Shown here in pieces: positions 21,120-30,414 of a stretch of DNA of 64,000 nucleotides. The notes beneath the pieces are model-generated. The model had not been told where the DNA came from. It saw only the letters and a program-made list of their open reading frames with translations, and made no database searches. Each line of letters begins with the position of its first letter. Within the stretch, counting starts at the first letter, position 1. Made by a program: the position numbers and the translations under genes. Origin of the DNA: Acidobacteria bacterium Mor1 (GTDB lineage: Bacteria > Acidobacteriota > Polarisedimenticolia > Polarisedimenticolales > Polarisedimenticolaceae); NCBI GenBank assembly GCA_001664505.1, contig CP011806.1:448609-512608 (forward strand). Reading direction: 5' to 3'.

Positions 21120-22483
21120 AACACCGTCTGCTCGTGGCGCTTGCGCTGTGCATGTTGCTCTGTGCACCGTCTGCCGCGGCGGAATCGGTTCGCCGATTGC
21201 TGGATGCCGACCGTTGGTCCGAGGCCCTCGAGCTGGCGCGCCGGGCGGTCGATGCCGACGGCGCGTCTGCCGAAGCGTCGGGAGAACTGGCCGCGGCATT
21301 GCTGCGGGCCGGATTCATCGACGAGGCCGCCGCGGAAGCCGGCCGCATGGCCGAGGAGCGGCGCAGCGCTCTGGGTTGGGTGGTGCTGGCGCGGGTGCGA
21401 TCTGCCGAAGGGCGCTTCGACGAGGCGGTCGATGCCGGTGACCGCGCCCTGGAGTTGGCGCCCGACGATCGCACCATCGTCTACTGGGCGGGCACGGTAC
21501 AGCAGGGTCGCGCCCGTTCCCGGGAACTCCTGGAGCGCTATCTGGAGATGTCCGAGGGGGACGACGCCGATCGGATCGACGGTGCCGAGGGGACCCTGCG
21601 TTTCTACCAGGCCGTGGGCGATCGATTGCTCTGGACCGGCCAGGCTCGTCCCGAGAGTTTCTCGATGAAGCTGCGGCCGCTGTTCACCCCCGGGATTCGC
21701 GGGATCGAAGGGCACACCATCGACGCCGCGATGGGTCCCAGGGGCAAGCGTCTGCGCCTGCTGTTCGATACCGGGGCGACCGGTCTGTTCGTGCTGGAGC
21801 GCATCGCCAAGAAGGGCGCCTTCGAATCGCTCTCGTCGGAGACCACCTTCGGCGGTGGTGGCGATCAGCGTCACCGTACTCTGCGAGGTGTGTTTCCACG
21901 TCTGGCGTTCGAGGGCCTGGAATTCGGCGATGCCCTGGTTGCAGTCAGCTCTCGGGAGATCGATTCGACCGGCCGCTACCACGGACTGGTCGGGATCGCG
22001 CCCTTCGCCGGCTACCGCATCACCATCGATACCGGGGAGCGGAGCCTGCGCCTAGACCCCGGCGACGCCGACGCCGAGGGCGCTCCCTACTGGGTGATCT
22101 CCGGACAGATGCTTGTGCGGGTGCGGGTCAACGACGAGCAGGACGCGCTGTTCCTGTTCGACACCGGGGCGGACGGTTCGGTCATCTCCCAACATCTGAT
22201 CGACCAGGTCGAGGGAGCCGCTGCGGGAAGTCCGGCACGGGTGCGTGGCTTCGGTGGACGGATCGAGAACTCCCGGCGGGTCTCGGGCATCCAGCTGGGC
22301 TTTCAGGGGCGCAAGACCCGGCGCGGGCGGATGACCAGCGCCGATTTCAGCCTGCGCAACCGGCTGGGAGGGGTGCAGGTCGACGGGTTTCTCGGCCGGG
22401 ACCTGATCGGCGAGTCGACCGTCGTGATCGACACCGTCGCCCGCCGGATTCGTCTCGTGGACGGCGGCGAGTCGAAGGAGTAG
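21116..22483 (+). CDS. Secreted TPR protein with two retropepsin-like aspartic protease lobes
   Basis: 455 residues. A signal peptide (LALCMLLCAPSAAA) is followed by TPR-like helices (about 25-165) and two copies of an aspartic-protease lobe, with catalytic motifs LLFDTGATG (Asp218) and LFLFDTGADGS (Asp349), 131 residues apart. Most bacterial retropepsin-like proteins carry one DTG and dimerise; here both are in one chain, as in eukaryotic pepsins. A hydrophobic-hydrophobic-Gly element follows each lobe (FHGLVGIAPF-like YHGLVGIAPF; VDGFLGRDLI). It is likely a periplasmic or secreted protease; the substrate is unknown. Third gene of its operon, converging on the GT-C gene. Confidence 0.82.
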   Translation: MKHRLLVALALCMLLCAPSAAAESVRRLLDADRWSEALELARRAVDADGASAEASGELAAALLRAGFIDEAAAEAGRMAEERRSALGWVVLARVRSAEGRFDEAVDAGDRALELAPDDRTIVYWAGTVQQGRARSRELLERYLEMSEGDDADRIDGAEGTLRFYQAVGDRLLWTGQARPESFSMKLRPLFTPGIRGIEGHTIDAAMGPRGKRLRLLFDTGATGLFVLERIAKKGAFESLSSETTFGGGGDQRHRTLRGVFPRLAFEGLEFGDALVAVSSREIDSTGRYHGLVGIAPFAGYRITIDTGERSLRLDPGDADAEGAPYWVISGQMLVRVRVNDEQDALFLFDTGADGSVISQHLIDQVEGAAAGSPARVRGFGGRIENSRRVSGIQLGFQGRKTRRGRMTSADFSLRNRLGGVQVDGFLGRDLIGESTVVIDTVARRIRLVDGGESKE

Positions 22484-22501
22484 GCGAATGGCTTGCGGCG
22501 C

Positions 22502-24331
22502 CTAGCGTCCGAGCCGGCGCAAGGCTTCGCGGGGAGCGGGCCAGGCGGGATCGAGCCGGGCGGCCTGTTCCAGGTCGGCGATCGCCGCGGTTTGCCGGCG
22601 CTGCCGCAGATGGAACATCCCGCGCGCAAACAGGGTGCCGGCGTTGGCCCCCGGTGCGGCCACCGCAGCGTCGTGTTCCCGCAGCGCCTGATCGACGGCT
22701 CCCTGCCGTTCCAGGGTTTCCGCCAGCCGGCTACGGGTCGAGGCCTCGCGGCCTTCGGGCATGCCCGTTTCCAGGGCGCGGCGGTAGAGCCCCGAGGCTT
22801 GCGCCAGATCCCCGCGCTTCTGACGCAACCAACCGGCCTGATCGAGGGCCACGGCGTGCGCCGGTTCCCCCTCGAGGGCGGGTTCGAGCACGTCGAGCCC
22901 TTCGTCCAGACGGTCCAGGCTCGAGAGGGTTGCAGCCAAACGCACCCGTTCCCGCACGGGGACCTCGGAGCTTCGCACGAAGCTGAAGGCGCAGCCTGCC
23001 GCGACCAGTAGCGCGGCCACGATCACCCCCGTGCGCCGACGTGGGTCGCTCCATCCCAGGAGGGCCCGGTCGACGGCGAACCCGGCAAAGGGGGCGAGCA
23101 GGAAGTAGAAGGGCAGGCGCAGGCGGGTGGTGACGAAGAACAGCAGCAGCACCGCCAACAGGGCCGCGGCGAATCCGATCAGCGGCCAGGCCTTGCGGCG
23201 CTCGGGCCACGCCAGGATCCCGCCGATCAGCCCCGGGAGCAGCAGACCCCACGGGGGGAGTGCCAGCAGGTACAAGAGCGGTAGATACCGTTCCCGTTCC
23301 AGCGCGAAGGAGTACATGTCGGCGGGATCTCCCGGGTCGAGGACCCGCCGCAGCTTGCGGGACTCGAGGGCTATCCAGGCGCCCGGGTCTGCGGTGATGG
23401 CCTCGACGGCGCGGCCGCGCCAGTAGCGGTCGACCTGGCCTGGAGTGAGGGGCGCCCCGGCGGATTCCTCGGCCAGCCGGGTCGCCAGTTCCCGCTGGGA
23501 AAAAATGTCGCCGGCCTGGGGGTGAAGCGCCTTGTGAGACCCGTCGGCGCCCGGTTGGTTGCCGATGTAGAGGTTCTCACCGGCCGACAGGGCAATGCGC
23601 AGCCCGGCGCCCCGGCTCGCGTTGTGGATCAACACCGGCGCGATCACGATCAGGAAGGCGGCGCCGAACCCCGCGGCGTTGCGCAGCCACCCTGGGTCGG
23701 GGCGCCGTCCCGACCAGAGTCGCGGACCCAGGGCGAGAAGGGCGACCGGCACCAGGAGCTGCACCTCGGCCCGGGCCAGGGCGGTGACGCCGAAGGCCGC
23801 GCCGCAGAGCGCGGCGGGAAGCGGGCCCGGTTGCTCGCGACATCGCCCCAGCAGGTAGATCGAGAGGGAGAGGCCCGCCAGGGGGAGCGCCACCGGAAGC
23901 AACTTGATCTGGTGCAGGGCCAGCGGTCCGTGGAGCAGGGCTATCAGGGCCGCCGCCACGCCCGCGCGTTCGGAGCCCAGGTACTGCCGCCCGATAGGGA
24001 CCAGCAGGGCGATGGCCATACCGGCGAGCAGCACCTGAATGAAGATCGCGCTGCCGTGACCGGCTTCGCCCCGAAGCAGCGCCAGGAACACCGGGTAGAG
24101 CGGCGCCTGATGGAAGGCGGGTTCGGCGGAGAGGCCCTCGGCGGCGATCCGCGCCGACCAGGTGTCGTAGGACAGGGCGTCGGAGATCAACGCCTGATCG
24201 AAGGGGCTATCCCGGTGCTGGTACCAGAGCAGCAGGTGCACCGCGACGGCGAGCAGGGCGATCACGGCAAAACGGTTCCCGGAGAGTCGGGAACCGCTTG
24301 ACGTTCTTCGGTTGGAGGAGCGGCGTTTCAC
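22502..24331 (-). CDS. Integral membrane GT-C (PMT/family 39-like) glycosyltransferase with C-terminal TPRs
   Basis: 609 residues from GTG 24331. A first membrane helix (FAVIALLAVAVHLLLWY) leads into a loop with acidic residues (SDALSYDTWSARIAAEG) and FHQAPLYPVFLALL, the pattern of GT-C enzymes that use lipid-phosphate sugars. About ten further membrane segments run to residue 430. The last 170 residues are TPR repeats (LDEGLDVLEPALEGEPAHAV and GDLAQASGLYRRALETG). It probably glycosylates lipid or protein acceptors on the outer face of the membrane. Acceptor and donor are unknown. Confidence 0.75.
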   Translation of the reverse strand: MKRRSSNRRTSSGSRLSGNRFAVIALLAVAVHLLLWYQHRDSPFDQALISDALSYDTWSARIAAEGLSAEPAFHQAPLYPVFLALLRGEAGHGSAIFIQVLLAGMAIALLVPIGRQYLGSERAGVAAALIALLHGPLALHQIKLLPVALPLAGLSLSIYLLGRCREQPGPLPAALCGAAFGVTALARAEVQLLVPVALLALGPRLWSGRRPDPGWLRNAAGFGAAFLIVIAPVLIHNASRGAGLRIALSAGENLYIGNQPGADGSHKALHPQAGDIFSQRELATRLAEESAGAPLTPGQVDRYWRGRAVEAITADPGAWIALESRKLRRVLDPGDPADMYSFALERERYLPLLYLLALPPWGLLLPGLIGGILAWPERRKAWPLIGFAAALLAVLLLFFVTTRLRLPFYFLLAPFAGFAVDRALLGWSDPRRRTGVIVAALLVAAGCAFSFVRSSEVPVRERVRLAATLSSLDRLDEGLDVLEPALEGEPAHAVALDQAGWLRQKRGDLAQASGLYRRALETGMPEGREASTRSRLAETLERQGAVDQALREHDAAVAAPGANAGTLFARGMFHLRQRRQTAAIADLEQAARLDPAWPAPREALRRLGR

Positions 24332-24339
24332 GGCCGCCC

Positions 24340-24368
24340 ATTATGGACCTTCCGCCGGCGCCGGTCAG
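24340..24368 (-). promoter_or_regulatory. Promoter CTGACC-N17-CATAAT for the GT-C gene (leaderless)
   Basis: On the minus strand CTGACC (24368-24363), a 17-base spacer and CATAAT (24345-24340) end eight bases before GTG 24331. The element fills the 41-base gap after pepF. There is no Shine-Dalgarno, so a leaderless transcript is predicted. Confidence 0.5.
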
Positions 24369-24372
24369 CCGG

Positions 24373-26220
24373 TCAGGCGTTCCTGTCGAGGAGTTCCTCG
24401 AGCAGGTCGAGCTTGCGGCTCATCGCCTCGAAGGTCGCCGCGTAGGGCTCGGGCTGTTCCAGGTCGACCCCTGCGCCCCGCAGCAACTGCAGGGAGTAGT
24501 CGGAGCCACCCGAACGCAGGAACTCTAGATAGCGAGCCCGGGCGCCGGGCTGGTCCGCCTGGACCGCAGCGGCCAGCGCAGTCGCCGCCACGATGCCGGT
24601 CGAATACTGGTACACGTAGAAGTTGTAGTAGAAGTGGGGAATGGCGGCCCACTCCACCGCGAAGCGGTCGTCGATCCGTACCGTTCCGGCATCGTGGCCG
24701 TGGTAGCGGCGCAGCAGTCCGAGATACAGATCGTTGAGGCGTTCACCGGTCAGGGCCTCGCCTCGTTCGGCGCGCTCGTGAATGTCCAGCTCGAACTCGG
24801 CGAACATCGTCTGGCGGAACAGGGTCGCCCGCAGTCCGTCGAGGTAGGAACTCAGCAGGAACATCCGCTCCCGGTCGTCGGAGGCGTGTTCGAGCATGTG
24901 GGCGTTGAGCAGCGCCTCGTTGAAGGTCGAGGCGACCTCCGCGACGAAGATCGAGTAGCTGGCGCTGGGGTAGGGCTGCGAGGAGTTGCTGAAGTACGAG
25001 TGCATCGCGTGACCCATTTCGTGGGTCAGGGTAGTCACCCCCTCGTAGTCGCCGTTGAAGTTCATCAGCACGAAGGGGTGCACGTCGTATGCGGCGCCGG
25101 TGGCGTAGGCCCCCGAGCGTTTGCCGGGGCGCGGGTGCCAGTCGATCCAGCGGCGGTCGAAGGCCTGGGCCAAGGCGCTGCCGTACTCGTCTCCCAGAGG
25201 GCGCATCGAGTCGCGGACCAGGCGCGAGGCCTCGTCGATCTCGTAGTGCATCGGGTTGTCGCTCAGCAGGGGACAGTAGAGGTCGTGGTACCCCATCTCG
25301 TCGATGCCGAGGGCGCGGCCCCGCAGGGCGAAGTAGCGGTGCAGCACCGGCAGGTTGGCGTGCACCTGCTGGATCAGGTTGCGATAGACCTGGGTCGGGA
25401 TGTTCTCGCCGTCGAGGGCGGCGTGGAGGCAGCTGTCGTAGTGCCGGGCCCGTGCTCGGAAGACGTGGCCCTTGACCGATTCGTAGAGGTTCTGGCCGAG
25501 GGTCGCCTTGAAGGATTCGTAGCTGCCGAAGTAGCTGTCGAACATGTTGCGCCGGTCCTCGCGGACCGAGGTGGTGCGGTGCTTCGAGAACAGCGACGGC
25601 GTCAGCTCGATCTCGTCGCCGTTCTGCAGCTTGACCGTGGGGCGGGGCATCTCGGCGTTCTGCATCAGGCTGAACAGGGAATTGGGGCCGCCGGTGATCA
25701 GGCCGGCCTCGGCCAGGATGCGCTCCTCACCCGGCTCCAGCACGTGCTTGCGCGTACGCAGCAGGTCTTGGAGGAAGTGCCGGTGCTCGGCCAGGTCCGG
25801 TTCGTCGTCGAGATAGGCCAGCAGCGTCGACGGTTCCATCGACAGGATCTCGGGCCGCACGAAGGAGATGCGACGGGAGAAATCGGTGACCAGAACCTGA
25901 CACTCCTGGCGAAGGGCCTGGAGCTCGCCGTCGCGGGTATCGCCGTCGGCGCCCATCGAGGCGTAGGACATCAGCCGCGACAGCTCCTTCGAAGCGTCGG
26001 AGACGCTGCGCAGGCCTCGAGCCAGGGCGGCGGCGGACTCTCCCAGGGTTCCCTGGATCGCGTCCAGCTCGGGCAGCCGCTTCTCGAACCCGGCGCGGGC
26101 TTCGATGAAGGCCGCCCGGGTCGGGTAGATGTCGCTGAGCGCCCAGGTTTCCGCTTCGGGGACGGGGGGCTGCGCCACGGTTGCGGCACTGCCGTCGGCA
26201 GAGAACGTCACGGATTTCAC
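24373..26220 (-). CDS. pepF: Oligoendopeptidase F (M3 family)
   Basis: 615 residues from GTG 26220. It is a cytosolic zinc metallopeptidase that trims short peptides. The zinc site is THEMGHAMHSYFS (HExxH), with the third-ligand helix EVASTFNEALL downstream; both are intact. The M3 C-terminal substrate loop HFYYNFYVYQYSTG is also present. Length matches PepF. No signal peptide. The start has only a weak AGGG upstream; an internal GTG three codons later is possible. Confidence 0.95.
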   Translation of the reverse strand: MKSVTFSADGSAATVAQPPVPEAETWALSDIYPTRAAFIEARAGFEKRLPELDAIQGTLGESAAALARGLRSVSDASKELSRLMSYASMGADGDTRDGELQALRQECQVLVTDFSRRISFVRPEILSMEPSTLLAYLDDEPDLAEHRHFLQDLLRTRKHVLEPGEERILAEAGLITGGPNSLFSLMQNAEMPRPTVKLQNGDEIELTPSLFSKHRTTSVREDRRNMFDSYFGSYESFKATLGQNLYESVKGHVFRARARHYDSCLHAALDGENIPTQVYRNLIQQVHANLPVLHRYFALRGRALGIDEMGYHDLYCPLLSDNPMHYEIDEASRLVRDSMRPLGDEYGSALAQAFDRRWIDWHPRPGKRSGAYATGAAYDVHPFVLMNFNGDYEGVTTLTHEMGHAMHSYFSNSSQPYPSASYSIFVAEVASTFNEALLNAHMLEHASDDRERMFLLSSYLDGLRATLFRQTMFAEFELDIHERAERGEALTGERLNDLYLGLLRRYHGHDAGTVRIDDRFAVEWAAIPHFYYNFYVYQYSTGIVAATALAAAVQADQPGARARYLEFLRSGGSDYSLQLLRGAGVDLEQPEPYAATFEAMSRKLDLLEELLDRNA

Positions 26221-26489
26221 AGTGTTCGCTTCCCTATGTCCGGCCCATCGGGCCGGTCGGACCGCCGCACCTGGCCGGTCCTTGAATTACGTGCCCTCGC
26301 CGACGCACGCCGCCGCGAGACAGGGGGATGGCCATCCACGCTGTTCGTTGCCAAATCTAACGCATGGGCTTCCGAGGATCCAGACCTCAAATGCATCAAC
26401 TTTGAGCTTTCAAAATTGGAAAAATGCCCATGTGTGGGTGGATCGGGACAATAAAATGCCGCCAGGGCTCGGAACCGGTTCTGAGGGGC
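26221..26489 (-). other. Region between tRNA-Leu and pepF
   Basis: 269 bases with lower GC than average (for example around 26390-26430, TTTGAGCTTTCAAAATTGG). It probably holds the tRNA 3' processing region and the pepF promoter, but no convincing -35/-10 pair or U-rich terminator stands out. Short frames here overlap the tRNA and are not genes. Confidence 0.35.
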
Positions 26490-26575
26490 TGGTACCGGAG
26501 GTGGGACTTGAACCCACACGCCCTTGCGGGCGGGGGATTTTGAATCCCCTGCGTCTGCCATTCCGCCACTCCGGC
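26490..26575 (-). tRNA. tRNA-Leu (anticodon CAA), CCA encoded
   Basis: Read on the minus strand: acceptor GCCGGAG pairs with CTCCGGT (one G-U), D-arm GCGGAATGGCAGACGC, anticodon stem GGGGA/TCCCC with loop TTCAAAA giving CAA, a long type II variable arm CGCCCGCAAGGGCG as expected for Leu, T-arm GTGGGTTCAAGTCCCAC, discriminator A and genomic CCA. It reads UUG codons. A possible promoter -10 TAGGAT (26601-26596) sits 20 bases before the 5' end. Confidence 0.96.
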
Positions 26576-26756
26576 GAGGGGGTCGGATGGCGGGCATCCT
26601 ACCAGGAAAGCCCGGGAATCGCTCCGCGCCGGCGTCCGGGAACTCCGGGTATTCCGGTCTCCGAAGGGGGTCGGGGGTGTTCGCAGCCTGCCTTACAGGG
26701 CTGCAACCGAATGGTTGCGTCCGGGCCGGGCTGAGCGGCCCGATCCCAGTAAGTGT

Positions 26757-26785
26757 TTGACAAAACAGGCGGTTTACGCTACTTT
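26757..26785 (+). promoter_or_regulatory. Sigma-70-type promoter for carD
   Basis: A perfect -35, TTGACA (26757-26762), a 17-base spacer and TACTTT (26780-26785). It predicts a leader of about 64 bases before GTG 26856, which has its own Shine-Dalgarno. The rest of the 280-base gap (26576-26756) shows no gene. Confidence 0.6.
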
Positions 26786-26855
26786 AAAGCTGTCTGTCCA
26801 TCCAGTTGGCCCTCGCGAAACGGCATTCCTGCGACCGGGCCTCAGGGAGGTAAGC

Positions 26856-27371
26856 GTGGATTTCAAGGTTGGTGACAAGGTCGTTTACCCGAACCATGGC
26901 GTGGGCGTCATCGAGGACGTTGCCGAGAAGACCATCGGTGGCATGGACTCGTCGTTCTACTGCCTGCGGATCTTGTCCACGGACAGCACCGTGATGGTGC
27001 CGGTCGGGAACACCACCGTCGTCGGGCTCCGCAAGGTGCTGACCAAGCGGGAAGTGACCAAGGTCATGAAGCTCCTCAAGGGGGGCGAGGTCGCGACCTA
27101 CGACGACTGGAAGGGGCGCTTCCAGGCCAACTCCGAAAAGATGCGGACCGGCGATATCCTGGCGGTCACCGAGGTATTGAAGAGCCTGACGATCCTCAAT
27201 GAGGTCAAGCCGCTCTCGTACCGCGAGCGCAAGATGCTCGACCGGGCCCGTTTCCTGCTGGTTTCCGAGCTCTCCGAGGCCTCGGGCAAGGACACCGAGA
27301 AGGTCGAGGAGCAGATCGACAACGCCCTGCTCGAGTCGACCAAGGACGTCCAGGCCAAGGTCGAGCACTAG
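26856..27371 (+). CDS. carD: CarD/CdnL-family transcription regulator
   Basis: 171 residues from GTG 26856, five bases after AGGGAGG. CarD/CdnL binds the RNA polymerase beta subunit and stabilises open complexes at rRNA and other promoters. The N-terminal RNAP-interaction (Tudor-like) domain starts FKVGDKVVYPNHGVGVIEDV and continues through VMVPVGNT; the helical C-terminal DNA-binding domain includes YRERKMLDRARFLLVSELSEA. Earlier in-frame starts would add an unrelated leader across the promoter. It is followed by a strong terminator, so it is monocistronic. CarD is typical of Actinobacteria, Myxococcota, Acidobacteriota and others, which helps with placement. Confidence 0.93.
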   Translation: MDFKVGDKVVYPNHGVGVIEDVAEKTIGGMDSSFYCLRILSTDSTVMVPVGNTTVVGLRKVLTKREVTKVMKLLKGGEVATYDDWKGRFQANSEKMRTGDILAVTEVLKSLTILNEVKPLSYRERKMLDRARFLLVSELSEASGKDTEKVEEQIDNALLESTKDVQAKVEH

Positions 27372-27402
27372 GAATCATCCGCCAAGTCTAAGATCTGGGA
27401 AT

Positions 27403-27429
27403 GGCCCGGCGGTTTCCGCCGGGCCTTTT
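27403..27429 (+). terminator. Rho-independent terminator after carD
   Basis: A perfect 10-bp stem GGCCCGGCGG / CCGCCGGGCC with a TTT loop, then TTTT. It ends six bases before the ATG of the NFACT gene (27435), so the hairpin lies in that gene's immediate 5' region if its transcript starts upstream (a TAAGAT -10-like hexamer is at about 27388). Confidence 0.8.
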
Positions 27430-27434
27430 GCTTG

Positions 27435-29192
27435 ATGGACCTCCTGATCCTCCATCGTGTGGTCGCTTCCCTGCGGGCGTCGCTTTGCGACTGCTCGCTG
27501 GTCGAGTTGCGTTCGGATCGGCCCGATCGCTACCGCCTTCTGTTCGAAGGGGAGCGGGGCCGGGGTTCGGCGCTGGTCTCGCTGGGGCAGGATCCCTGGC
27601 TCGGCCGGCCCCGGGGACGTTTCGAGGGGCACCGGACCCTGACCTCCTTCGCCGCCTCGGCAGGCAAGGCGCTGGCAGACCGGGTGCTAGAGGAGGTGCT
27701 CCTGGCCGAGGGAGACCGGCGGGTCGCCTTCTGCTTTCGCGGTGGGGCCCGGCTGGTCGCCGAGTTGACTCCGCGGGCCTCGAATCTCATTCGCCTCGAC
27801 CAGGAGAGCAGGGTGGTCGAGTTCGCCCGAAACAGCAGGGGAGCTCTGGCCCGGCTGGTCCCCGGGGAGCCCTATGTCCCGCCCCAGACCCCCGGGGCGC
27901 TGCCCTTGTTCGAGGCCGGCGCCGGTGAGGTGGACGATGCCATCGCCGCCCATGAGGGCAGGTCTCCCGCCGACGCGCTGCGCCGTTCGGTGTTCGGTCT
28001 GTCCCGGGAAACCGCGGCCCGGGTCGTCGACGAGGCCAGGCAGGACGGACGCACTCCCGGGGAGGTCCTGGTCGAGCGGGTGGAGGCGGCGGTCGCCGGC
28101 ACCCTGGCTCCGATGGTGGCCGCTCGGGAGGATCCGCTGGAAGCCGCCGAAGAGGGGCGCTTTGCCGCGGCAGAGGCTCGGCTGCTGCCCTGGGAGCCTC
28201 GGGAGCTGGACGAGGGTTTCAAGGTCTTCCTGCAGCCCGACGCCGCAGGCACCGTCGGGCATTTCTACGAAGCGGTGGACCGGGCCGCCCGGGCGGAGGC
28301 CCGGCTCGGAGGTGCCCGCAACATCCTGCGGCGAGAGAAGCGCAAGGCCTTCGACGCCCGCCGCAAGGTCGAGAGCAACCTGGCCCGTTTCGGCGATCCG
28401 GAACGGCACAAACGCTGGGCCGAGGCTCTGTTGGCCGGACTGAACCGGGTCGAGCGTGCCGGGGAGTTCTTGCGGGTGCCCGATCCCTACGACGTCGACG
28501 GTGCGATCCTCGAGGTGCCCGCCGATCCCGGCAGCGGTGCGGCCGAGGCTGCCGAGCGGCATTTTCATCTTCACCGCCGGGCGCTTCGGGGCCGCACGGC
28601 CGCTTCAGAGCGGCTGGCGGAACTGGATCGGCGGATCGAGCGGCTGGGTCTGCTGCAGGCCCGGTTCGAAGAGGCTGAGGGGGCCGGGGCCGCGGCGGAG
28701 CTCGAGGCGTCGATGCGGGAGCTCGGCATCCCCGTCGGTCTGGAGGCCGGGACCAAACAGGGCAGGGGCCGTGCCCGGGGCGCCGCTCCCCGGGTCGAAG
28801 GCGTTCGGCTGTTCCGCAGCGGGTCGGGGGTCGAGATCCTGGTGGGCAAGGGGGGGCAGGCCAACGACCGGCTGACCTTCCGGCTGGCCGGCCCCGAGGA
28901 CTTCTGGCTCCACGCCCAGGGGGTGCCGGGCGCCCACGTCGTGCTGCGCAACCCCTCCCGGGGGGCGACGCCTCCCCAGGAGGACCTGCTGGAGGCCGCG
29001 GCCCTGGCGGCCTACTACAGCGACTCCCGCAACGCCGCCCGGGTCGACGTGCAGTGGACCCGGCGGAAGTTCGTACGCAAGCCTCGCAACGGGGCGCCGG
29101 GAGCGGTGCTGGTCAAACGCTTCGAGACGGTGCGGGTGGCTCCGGGGCGTCCCGAGGGCGTTCCCGGGGAGCGAAAAAACGCCGGCGGCTGA
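27435..29192 (+). CDS. rqcH: NFACT-family protein (RqcH/Rqc2-like, fibronectin-binding-domain type)
   Basis: 585 residues from ATG 27435 (a TTG directly before it is the only other start). NFACT proteins bind tRNA-obstructed 50S subunits in ribosome-associated quality control and direct C-terminal Ala tailing. The N-terminal NFACT-N domain opens MDLLILHRVVASLRA and contains RPRGRFEGHRTL; then come HhH-like helices, a coiled coil (about 275-450) and the C-terminal NFACT-R/DUF814 domain with GPEDFWLHAQGVPGAHVVLR and AAYYSDSRNAARVDVQWT. The C-terminal position of NFACT-R fits the family. No Shine-Dalgarno is visible. Symbol by family similarity only. Confidence 0.85.
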   Translation: MDLLILHRVVASLRASLCDCSLVELRSDRPDRYRLLFEGERGRGSALVSLGQDPWLGRPRGRFEGHRTLTSFAASAGKALADRVLEEVLLAEGDRRVAFCFRGGARLVAELTPRASNLIRLDQESRVVEFARNSRGALARLVPGEPYVPPQTPGALPLFEAGAGEVDDAIAAHEGRSPADALRRSVFGLSRETAARVVDEARQDGRTPGEVLVERVEAAVAGTLAPMVAAREDPLEAAEEGRFAAAEARLLPWEPRELDEGFKVFLQPDAAGTVGHFYEAVDRAARAEARLGGARNILRREKRKAFDARRKVESNLARFGDPERHKRWAEALLAGLNRVERAGEFLRVPDPYDVDGAILEVPADPGSGAAEAAERHFHLHRRALRGRTAASERLAELDRRIERLGLLQARFEEAEGAGAAAELEASMRELGIPVGLEAGTKQGRGRARGAAPRVEGVRLFRSGSGVEILVGKGGQANDRLTFRLAGPEDFWLHAQGVPGAHVVLRNPSRGATPPQEDLLEAAALAAYYSDSRNAARVDVQWTRRKFVRKPRNGAPGAVLVKRFETVRVAPGRPEGVPGERKNAGG

Positions 29193-29273
29193 CTCCCCGG
29201 GATGTCTTGCGATTCCCGGTCATAAAGGCAATACTCTGCCCGCTTTCGAGATTCGTTCGGCCCACCGGACCCG

Positions 29274-29303
29274 TTGTCCCGGTGCCGGCCCGGACCCTAG
29301 ATT
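29274..29303 (+). promoter_or_regulatory. Promoter TTGTCC-N18-TAGATT for the flippase-like gene (leaderless)
   Basis: TTGTCC (29274-29279), an 18-base spacer and TAGATT (29298-29303) end nine bases before ATG 29313. The predicted start is about 2-3 bases before the ATG and no Shine-Dalgarno fits. Confidence 0.5.
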
Positions 29304-29312
29304 CGCCGCGCC

Positions 29313-30371
29313 ATGAAGTCAGCGATCAAGTACCTGGCCGGTTTCCTGCTCGCGGGATTCCTGCTCTGGTGGATGTTGCGGGACAAGGACCTCGGCGCCA
29401 TCTGGGAGCAGATCCAGCAGGCCTCCTTCGCCGGTCTGGCCTTCGCCGCCCTACTCAACATCCTCCACGCGATTCCACGGGCCTGGCGCTGGGGCAGCCT
29501 GCTCAAGCCGGTCCGCAGCGGGATCCCCATGCGGCCGATGGTCTCGGCGATCATGATCGGCTACATGATGACCTGGGTCGTTCCGGGCCGCGTCGGCGAG
29601 GTGGTGCGTCCGGCGCTGCTCTCCTCCCGGGAGCGGGTGCCCCTGGGCCCCTGTCTCGGCTCGATCCTCGCGGACCGACTGCTGGACGGCATCACGGTGC
29701 TGGTGCTGTTCGCCGTTGCGCTGGTGGTGCAGCCGCTGGACCAGGGTGAGGCAGGGGATCGCATCCGCCAGGGAGCGTTCATCCTCCTCGGGCTGGTCGG
29801 CTTCGGCCTCGGCGTGCTGCTCTTCGCTGCACAGTTCCGCCGTCCGCTGGAGGTCTGGCTGGCACGGCGCAACAAATTGATTGCATGGTGTGGCCGCACG
29901 ATCCTGAGATTCTCCGAAGGGGTCGAGGCCTTGCGCCGCCCGCGGCTCCTGCTCGAGGTGGTGTTCCAGAGCGCCGTGGTTTGGATCGTGATCTGTATCG
30001 CGACCTGGATCGGACTGCGGTCCTGCGGCGTCGAGATCTCCTTCTGGGGAGTCCTGGCGTTGATGCCGCTGCTGGCTTTGGGCATCGCCGTGCCCACCCC
30101 GGGCAATGCCGGGGGCTATTCCTTCGTGATGGAGCTCGGGCTGAGCGAGATGTTCAAGGTCCCGGGGGATCTGGCTGCAACGGCCGGGTTGCTCTTGTGG
30201 ATCATGGTGGTCGTGCCGCCGATCCTGCTGGGTGTGTTGATCCTGGCGGTGGAAGGGGTGTCCTGGAGCGATCTGATGCGGGCTGCCCGCGAGGTCAAGA
30301 ACCTCGGCTCTGCCGAGGAGCAGGCCTCGCAGGCATCGACGCCGGCAACGGCGGAAGCGCCCGCGGAATAG
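29313..30371 (+). CDS. Flippase-like integral membrane protein (LPG synthase TM-domain family)
   Basis: 352 residues with about eight membrane segments. It matches the lysylphosphatidylglycerol synthase transmembrane-region family (UPF0104): [12 protein letters not shown], the conserved [17 protein letters not shown] loop, [11 protein letters not shown] and the late [17 protein letters not shown]. The soluble aminoacyl-transferase domain of MprF is absent, as in most free-standing members, which are thought to translocate lipids or lipid-linked intermediates. The short Ala/Thr/Glu-rich tail is cytosolic or unstructured. Substrate unknown. Confidence 0.85.
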   Translation: MKSAIKYLAGFLLAGFLLWWMLRDKDLGAIWEQIQQASFAGLAFAALLNILHAIPRAWRWGSLLKPVRSGIPMRPMVSAIMIGYMMTWVVPGRVGEVVRPALLSSRERVPLGPCLGSILADRLLDGITVLVLFAVALVVQPLDQGEAGDRIRQGAFILLGLVGFGLGVLLFAAQFRRPLEVWLARRNKLIAWCGRTILRFSEGVEALRRPRLLLEVVFQSAVVWIVICIATWIGLRSCGVEISFWGVLALMPLLALGIAVPTPGNAGGYSFVMELGLSEMFKVPGDLAATAGLLLWIMVVVPPILLGVLILAVEGVSWSDLMRAAREVKNLGSAEEQASQASTPATAEAPAE

Positions 30372-30414
30372 ACGTTCCGTCGCGCCCGGAACCCCCGGCC
30401 GAGGAGGTGAACCC

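Noticed and set aside
26217..26597. 126-codon minus-strand frame across tRNA-Leu
   Set aside because: Reads through the tRNA gene; the cloverleaf is certain.
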